64,000 nt of DNA from Protopterus annectens (Eukaryota; Chordata; Ceratodontiformes; Protopteridae), in assembly GCF_019279795.1 (NCBI RefSeq), contig NC_056726.1, positions 1,011,314,792 to 1,011,378,791 of the forward strand, given 5' to 3'. This document shows positions 58,825 through 64,000 of the stretch, one piece after another. Position numbers and translations under genes: made by a program. A model generated the notes under the pieces. That model was given only the letters and a program-made list of their open reading frames with translations. It searched no databases and was not told the DNA's origin. The first letter of the stretch is position 1, and every line of letters begins with the position of its first letter.

Positions 58825-58893
<69 letters not shown>
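58825..58893. repeat. (CA)n(TA)n microsatellite
   Basis: Directly follows the terminal GACCC of element C and mirrors the TA/TG block on its left side. Confidence 0.95.
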
Positions 58894-58902
<9 letters not shown>

Positions 58903-59019
58903 TTTCCGGTGTACACTTTATATTATAATACGATAGCATACTTAATGTTATTTGATTGCACAGTTTAAGGTGCTTCATCTGTGTACCTGTATAGTGTACC
59001 ATTTTTCAATCCTGCTCTT

Positions 59020-59230
59020 AGTTGATGTACAGTTTAAGGTGTTTATTATCCTAGTTTTATTTGATGTAATTTGTGTAGTATTACTCTTTTATCATCTTAG
59101 TTTTATTTGATGTAATGTGTATAGTGTTATTTTGTTGTACCTGTGAAATTGTACTTTATAAATCTATATTATATGTGGAGTTTTTCTCCCTGAGCCTCTA
59201 CTGACAAAGGACTTGTGTCCAGTCAGACTT

Positions 59231-59287
<57 letters not shown>
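59020..59287 (+). mobile_element. L2-like 3' end remnant with CA repeat tail
   Basis: GTGGAGTTTTTCTCCCTGAG and CCTCTACTGACAAAGGAC correspond to the L2 3' UTR words at 3461-3500 and 54820-54850. The usual A/T-rich tail is replaced by a CA microsatellite (59232-59287). No coding part remains. Confidence 0.6.
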
Positions 59288-59289
<2 letters not shown>

Positions 59290-59551
59290 GGATATAAAAA
59301 TTGTTAAAATGCCAGGATTTTGTGATATAAAAAAATGAGACCACAATAAATAATTTCAAAACTTTTCCCACCTTTAATGTGACCTGTAAACTGTACAATT
59401 CAATTGAAAAACAAATCTGTTAGGGGAAAATATAAAAAATAAAAAAACGTAAAATAAACTGGTTGCATAAGTGTGCACACCCTTTAATACTTTGTTGAAG
59501 CACCTTTTGTTTTAATTACAGCATTCAGTCTTTTTGGGTACACAGCTGCCA
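59285..59551. mobile_element. Tc1/mariner-like transposon end, truncated
   Basis: Begins with CAGTGGATATAAAAATTG right after the CA repeat and continues with TGCATAAGTGTGCACACCC (59464-59482) and GTTGAAGCACCTTTTG, wording I know from Tc1/mariner elements widespread in fish and amphibians. It is cut at 59551 by the 3' end of the CR1. Only an end of the element is present and no transposase catalytic motif is visible. Confidence 0.6.
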
Positions 59552-59669
59552 TCATAGGTTCATAGGTTCATACTAGGCTATCTGCCCTAGGGCATTTATA
59601 AGCCTAGCCAGAGTGTGTTTGGCTTTCGCCACCCATTTTAAATTAATTTTGCTATGCCCTTTTTCGAGG

Positions 59670-61169
59670 TTAGTATACTGTGCCTCTGTCTAACAGTGAC
59701 ACAGAAGTGATACCTGGGGTAAACCTACGATCTCCCATCCACTCATCAAGATTCCTCTTGAAGAGAGTCAATGAGGGACTCTGCCTAACCTGGACTGGGA
59801 TTTTATTCCAGAGTGAAGGGAGCCTCTGGGTTATGAATCTGTCCCTCCAGCATGTCCTATTTATTTCAGTGCTGAGGTTCAAGTCTCTCGAGTGCATAGC
59901 TCGATGGGATTTGGATTTTCTGAGGTGCAGCATGTCCATTAATTCCGGGTTGGACATGGCTTTATACATCAGGCACAGATCGCCTCTGAGCAGGCGGTAT
60001 GCCACTGAGTAGAGCTGGAATTTCTTTAACCGGACAGCATATGGCATCTGTTTGAGCCCTTTGATCCTCTTGGTGAGGTACTTTTGGGGTCTTTCCAGTT
60101 GCTGCAGGTGTCTGGTAAGGTACATCCCAAAAGGGGCATTGTACGCAATTATGGGCCTGATGAGGGATGAGTAAAGAGGCACGATGACCTCCCCTGATCT
60201 AGATGTGAATCCCTTCATGATTAGGTGGGCTATATAAAATGTTTTTCTAACCACTTTGGCCACGTGATTCTCAAATGAGAGATTGCTATCAACTTGGGTC
60301 CCCAGGTCCCTAATTACTTCTTCTGTACTTAATGGATTACCACCTATGTGGTAATTTGTGGGCACTTTGTTGTTGCCAAAGGGGATGACTATACACTTTT
60401 TGGCGTTTAGCTTGAGGCCATGGCTCTGGCACCAGTTGTCTGTTTCTATGAGGCCCTTTTGGAGGATGCTTGTGTCGGCTGGAGAGTCGATTATGGCGCC
60501 CAGTTTGCAGTCATCTGCGAACATGGTCAGCCACAGTCCTTCCATGTTGGCCTGTACCTCTGAGAAATATATATCAAACAAGAGAGGTCCCAGGACTGAG
60601 CCTTGTGGGATGCCACTTGTAACTGGTTTGGAGTCTGACATGGCTCCAGCAATTCTAACCATGTGGGTTCTGTCCTTGAGCCAGTTTGCAACCCATCTAG
60701 TGACATAGGGGTTTATATTTAAGCTGGTGAGCTTATTTATAATGCCCGAGTGGGGTATTGTATCGAAGGCTTTTGCGAGGTCCAGGTAGGCTGTGTGGAC
60801 CACCTTCCCCTCATCAATGGCCTTGGTGACTGTTTCAAAGAAATCAACCAGGTTTAAGAGGCAGGATCTGCCCTTAACAATGCCGAACTGGGTAGGATCC
60901 AGTGTCTGTAGGTCCCCAATATCTTTATTTATGAGGTCCATGATGATCCTTTCCATAGCTTTGCAGACCAAGCTAGTCAGGCTTATGGGGTGATAGTTTC
61001 CAGGATCCGTTGAGGCACGACCTTTGTGGAGAGGGACCACTGTTGCTGTATGCCACTCTTGGGGTACATATCCTGTAGTAAGGCTGAGATTGAACAGTAG
61101 TTTTATGTTTGGGTTTAGCTCTTCTTGGAGTTCATGTAGGACGCAGCCCGGGACACCGTCTGGTCCCAT
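59670..61169 (-). pseudogene. CR1 ORF2 reverse transcriptase half, long open frame
   Basis: 499 open codons covering the whole RT and C-terminal domain. Motifs by residue: 50-90 NYHPISLTSLVCKAMERIIM, 93-106 TQFGIVKGRSCLLN, 127-140 AYLDLAKAFDTIPH (Asp130), 185-198 SGIPQGSVLGPLLF, 217-220 FADD (60510-60521). These are followed by SGEVIVPLYSSLIRPIIAYN, YRLLRGDLCLMYKAM and NRTCWRDRFITQRLPSLWNK, and the end MGDRRFTPGITSVSLLDRG. All catalytic residues are present. The first Met at 61169 is internal to ORF2: the protein belongs upstream with the endonuclease, from which it is separated by a frame change between about 61190 and 61498. Confidence 0.92.
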
Positions 61170-61497
61170 TGATGCTGTGTTTTTGCTTTGGAGAGGGCGG
61201 CTCTTACCTGAGCATCTGAGATGTCAGGGGCAGCACTCTGCTGGGATAGATATTTGCCCTTTGGTGGGAGGGGAGAAGTTTGCGCTGAACCTGTCAGCTA
61301 GGATGTTGGCAATGTCTGTGGGTTTGGTGTATTTTTGTCATTTTGGACTAATTCTGAGCATATCTGGGAATTCCTACCCAGGTTCCTAACATAACTAAAG
61401 AAAGCCTTGTGATTATCCTTAGTGTCCTGTGCAATTTTTCTCTCGAAGCTGGCCTTAGACGATTTTATGAGTGCCCATAGTTTTTTGATAATACTGT

Positions 61498-62456
61498 TCA
61501 GAGTTGCCTTCCCTTTTGGGATTTTGCTCTATCATGTAGTAGCTTCCTCCTTCTATTGTATAGTTTGTTTATGGCTGGGGTCCACCAGACAGGACATCTG
61601 CCTTTGGAGGATTGGGTCTTGGTTTTATTTGGGATTGCATGATACATGCATTCCTGAAGGTGTTCATAGAATGCGTTTATAAAGGATTCTGCGGTCTGGG
61701 CCGTATTTTTCACAGGCCCGAGGGCTTTGAAGGATTTCACCTCGGTTTTGAGGAGTGTGAAATTTGCTTTAGAGAAGTTTTTCTCTGTGGTTTTCTGGGC
61801 AGGGGGTGGGGTCTGGATGTGAATATCTAGTGAGATTAGTTTATGGTCTGATCTTACCAGTGAGGGATATACTTCTGGTCTGGAGCATAGAGTCCCCATG
61901 TTGGTGATAATCAAGCCCAGTATGTTTTCCCCTCTTGTGGGAGTGGTAACAAGTTGTTCCATAGCATTTGAGTTTATAAATTCTAGGAACCTTTGGGCTA
62001 GGGTGTTGGAGCTACAGTAATGCTCCCAGACTATGTTTGGGTAGTTGAAGTCACCCAATATAATGGTGTTTGGAGAGACCTTCATATTTTCCAGTGTTCT
62101 CATGAAGGCCGAGTGGGGTTCCTGGGTTTGGCAGGGTGGTCTGCAGCAGGCTATAAACTGGAAGGCAGTTTTACCCACTGTTAGTTGCACATGGATAGTC
62201 TCTGATGCTTCGTGCTGTGCCACCAACCTGGAGGTGTGGGTATCTTTGACGAATATTGATACTCCCCTCCTTTTGTTGTTCGGTCCAAGTTTTGGGGCCG
62301 AAAAGCATGGTATGAGGTATAACCTGGTAGTGCTGTGGTGCACTCGGGAGCCTTGAACCAGGTTTCTGTTACTGCACAGATATCGATGTTCTCCATGCTA
62401 AGGAGAGTTTCGAGTGCGTGCATCTTGAGGTTTAGACTTCTGGCATTGAGTAGCAT
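61498..62456 (-). pseudogene. CR1 ORF2 endonuclease and linker
   Basis: ORF2 starts MLLNARSLNLKMHALETLLS at 62456, 29 bases after the ORF1 stop. The endonuclease reads ENIDICAVTETWFKAPEC (Glu block). A frame change near 62262 (within GGG/VSIF) follows, and then the open frame to 61498 with TIILGDFNYPNIVWEHY (GDFN Asp) and VRSDHKLISLDIH (SDH block). The linker has ESFINAFYEHLQECMYHAIP and GRCPVWWTPAINKLYNRRRK. Catalytic residues are intact apart from the frame change. The ATG at 62343 is internal and out of frame with the true start. Confidence 0.9.
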
Positions 62457-62485
62457 TACTCTTAGTTTCTTATCTTTTGTGATAC

Positions 62486-63460
62486 CTATGGAGGTGGGTT
62501 TGTCTTTTGAGCCTTGCCTAAAAAAGGCACTATTGGGGTAGCAAGAGCCTTTGCCAGTATCCGAAAGCCCAGGGGTGACAGGTGCAAGCCGTCCCTAGCG
62601 AAGCTTCGTGGCTTGTCGAGCATGTCATCCCAGGATGACAGGCATTGGATCCCCTTTGAATGACACCAATACTTAAGCCAATTGTTGAAATTGATCATCT
62701 TGTCTTCATATTGTGGCATCATTCTTGGTGAGAGTAAAATGCTTCTCAAGGTCAGGGTCATACCGGCCTGGGCTACATGCTCAGAGAGCTCCTCTATGTC
62801 TCTTTTCATGTAGTCCAGGGAGGTACGTATCAGGTCATTCACACCAGCATGGACAATAACTGAGTCATATTTGTACTTGCCTTGGAGTGACCTGAGTGCT
62901 TGTGTTATGTGGCGGATCCTAGCGCCCGACAGGCAGCTCACCGTGACCTTCTCCTTGTTCAGCCTGATGAGCGGGATGACAGTGTGCCTGACGATAGAGT
63001 CACCTATTACAAGTGTATCAGGTGTGTTGTTTAGCCTTAAGGGCTGTGACTGTTCAGCACACTGAATTTGTGAGCTATGTGTTACACGTGTTTTGTTTTG
63101 GGGTAGCGGTTGCTTGAATGTATGCTTTGGAGGTCTCTGCTGTTTAGGCAGATTTTTATTTAGAGCCTCCGAGTATGTTTTTGTGTGTTTATGTGTTTGG
63201 TTTGCTGTCGTGGTAGGTCTATGCGACACTGGAATTGTAGTGAGTGTGGTTTCCTTCTCCTCCTGACTGGTTACGCCAGTACTGAGTTGAGAGAGCTTAG
63301 CCTCCAGTTTGGCTATATGGTTGCATCTCTTACATGTGTTGGAATTTGTTGGGAGGAGGAGAGGGTTGTCTGTGTACATGAGGTAGTTGTAACATTGCCT
63401 CAAAATTCCCAGATTCACCAGCTGGACCGGAGAGGAGATTGACAACTGACTTTTGGACAT
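62486..63460 (-). CDS. CR1 ORF1: zinc ribbon, coiled coil and SGNH esterase, intact
   Basis: 324 codons without a break. Residues 1-20 MSKSQLSISSPVQLVNLGIL; a zinc-ribbon-like set Cys23-X2-(Tyr26)-X16-Cys43-X2-Cys46, where the first copy in the window (4400) has Cys at the position of Tyr26; residues 49-60 start of a coiled coil (AKLEAKLSQL); a Thr/Gln/Lys-rich linker (60-145) that may bind nucleic acid. The SGNH hydrolase follows, with block I Gly153-Asp154-Ser155, GVND at 206-209 and the Asp290-x-x-His293 block (ARDGLHLSP). In CR1 and L2 elements such esterase-bearing ORF1 proteins are known to bind RNA and help retrotransposition. I chose this ATG because it matches the start of the copy at 4400. 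It is the only long intact coding frame of a recognised family in the window. The Tyr26 change may weaken zinc binding. Confidence 0.92.
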   Translation of the reverse strand: MSKSQLSISSPVQLVNLGILRQCYNYLMYTDNPLLLPTNSNTCKRCNHIAKLEAKLSQLSTGVTSQEEKETTLTTIPVSHRPTTTANQTHKHTKTYSEALNKNLPKQQRPPKHTFKQPLPQNKTRVTHSSQIQCAEQSQPLRLNNTPDTLVIGDSIVRHTVIPLIRLNKEKVTVSCLSGARIRHITQALRSLQGKYKYDSVIVHAGVNDLIRTSLDYMKRDIEELSEHVAQAGMTLTLRSILLSPRMMPQYEDKMINFNNWLKYWCHSKGIQCLSSWDDMLDKPRSFARDGLHLSPLGFRILAKALATPIVPFLGKAQKTNPPP

Positions 63461-64000
63461 GCTAGAATAGTATTGGGAATTCCTTTATAATTGAAAAAAA
63501 GGAACATCGGGGAACAAGGTACTCAAGGGGAGTTTGTGAGGGTGTAGTGCTTTTAATTTTTTAGTGCTGACTTATATAATTGCTTTAGTGAGCAAGTGCC
63601 AGGTAAATTAAATGCAGTGTGTTACAGGTAACTTAAATGCAAAAATGACAGATAGTAACTTTCTTTCAAGTGAAACAAGGAAATAAGTACAGTAAGCAAT
63701 GCAGATATCACTAGGGATCCACAGAAGTGCTGAAAAGCTGCATTATAGGTGGAATTAGCGTTTCAGGGAAATAACAAGCAAACAAACAACAAGCATACAA
63801 ACAAAGCTAGATTCAGCAGGCCTGGATCTAGTCTATGCTACAGCAAACAAGGTGTACCAATTTTTAAAGAAACTCTGATTAATCCCAAATAAAGTTCAGC
63901 TGTCCTAGTAGGATTTTCCTGACATTTACTCAGTTGCCTGTTACAGCAAAAGCCATGGTTCGCAGAGAGGTTACAAAGCATTAAAGGAATCTCATTGTTG
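63461..64000 (-). other. Probable CR1 5' leader
   Basis: Sequence upstream of the CR1 ORF1 start. No coding frame of note. A few words (AAGGTACT, GCAAGTGC) recur in the leader region of the first copy around 4455-4585, which weakly supports a shared 5' UTR. Confidence 0.45.

Larger units (their letters stand above)
59552..64000 (-). mobile_element. CR1 LINE, best copy, probably full length
   Basis: The most complete CR1 of the window. It runs from the 3' octamer repeats near 59555 (AGGTTCATAGGTTCAT on the plus strand) and a short 3' UTR with GGCTAGGCTTATAAATGCCC on the minus strand, through ORF2 and an intact ORF1, to a leader that extends past 63460. The left side interrupts a Tc1/mariner fragment. 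The 5' end is not defined and may lie near or beyond the window end. ORF2 has a small number of frame changes, so the copy needs help to move but looks young. Confidence 0.9.

Overview
The window is almost wall-to-wall transposable-element sequence from a vertebrate with a large, repeat-rich genome. The mix of CR1 LINEs with an esterase ORF1, L2, RTE/BovB-like, R4/Dong-like, Penelope-like and DIRS retroelements, hAT and Tc1/mariner DNA transposons, a tRNA-derived SINE and long CA/TA microsatellites fits a non-teleost vertebrate such as a lungfish or an amphibian. The sequence does not let me name the species. I see no complete host gene, rRNA, tRNA gene or CRISPR array. Two short stretches (14662-14816 and 20323-20372) look like possible host exons and are reported only as weak candidates.

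Layout. 1-4400: a minus-strand CR1 split by a plus-strand L2 (589-3558). 6545-9300: a decayed plus-strand CR1 holding a nested minus-strand CR1 3' end, then another CR1 3' end (9511-9725). 9726-14600: a Penelope-like element (minus) split by a minus-strand CR1 and unknown DNA. 15130-18290: a plus-strand CR1 split by an L2. 18490-21540: nothing recognised. 21540-25610: a very decayed DIRS-like fossil, with a cluster of perfect hairpins at 24189-24373. 26338-30340: an R4/Dong-like LINE (minus) with a SINE in it and a second R4 5' end attached head-to-tail. 30368-39905: a DIRS fossil with inverted terminal repeats, split by a 4.1 kb hAT-type insertion that itself holds a minisatellite, a DIRS scrap, a SINE and a CR1 piece. 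40843-41072: a full SINE with an 18-bp target duplication. 41517-45735: a younger CR1 inside an older CR1 (minus). 46217-46377: a long hairpin. 47820-48060: a tandem duplication. 48540-54912: a near full-length L2 (plus) carrying a Penelope-like scrap and an RTE LINE. 55006-58824: three related palindromic elements embedded in microsatellites. 59020-59551: an L2 tail and a Tc1/mariner fragment. 59552 to the window end: the best CR1 copy, with an intact ORF1.

How parts work together. CR1 ORF1 (zinc ribbon, coiled coil, SGNH esterase) and ORF2 (APE endonuclease plus reverse transcriptase) would mobilise CR1 copies, which all end in an ATGAACCT octamer repeat. The SINE ends in the same tail sequence as the RTE element, so it probably borrowed RTE machinery. 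The most unusual item is the family of palindromic elements at 55-59 kb. Its three members share GGGTC ends and a G-rich core but have unrelated, hairpin-filled arms.
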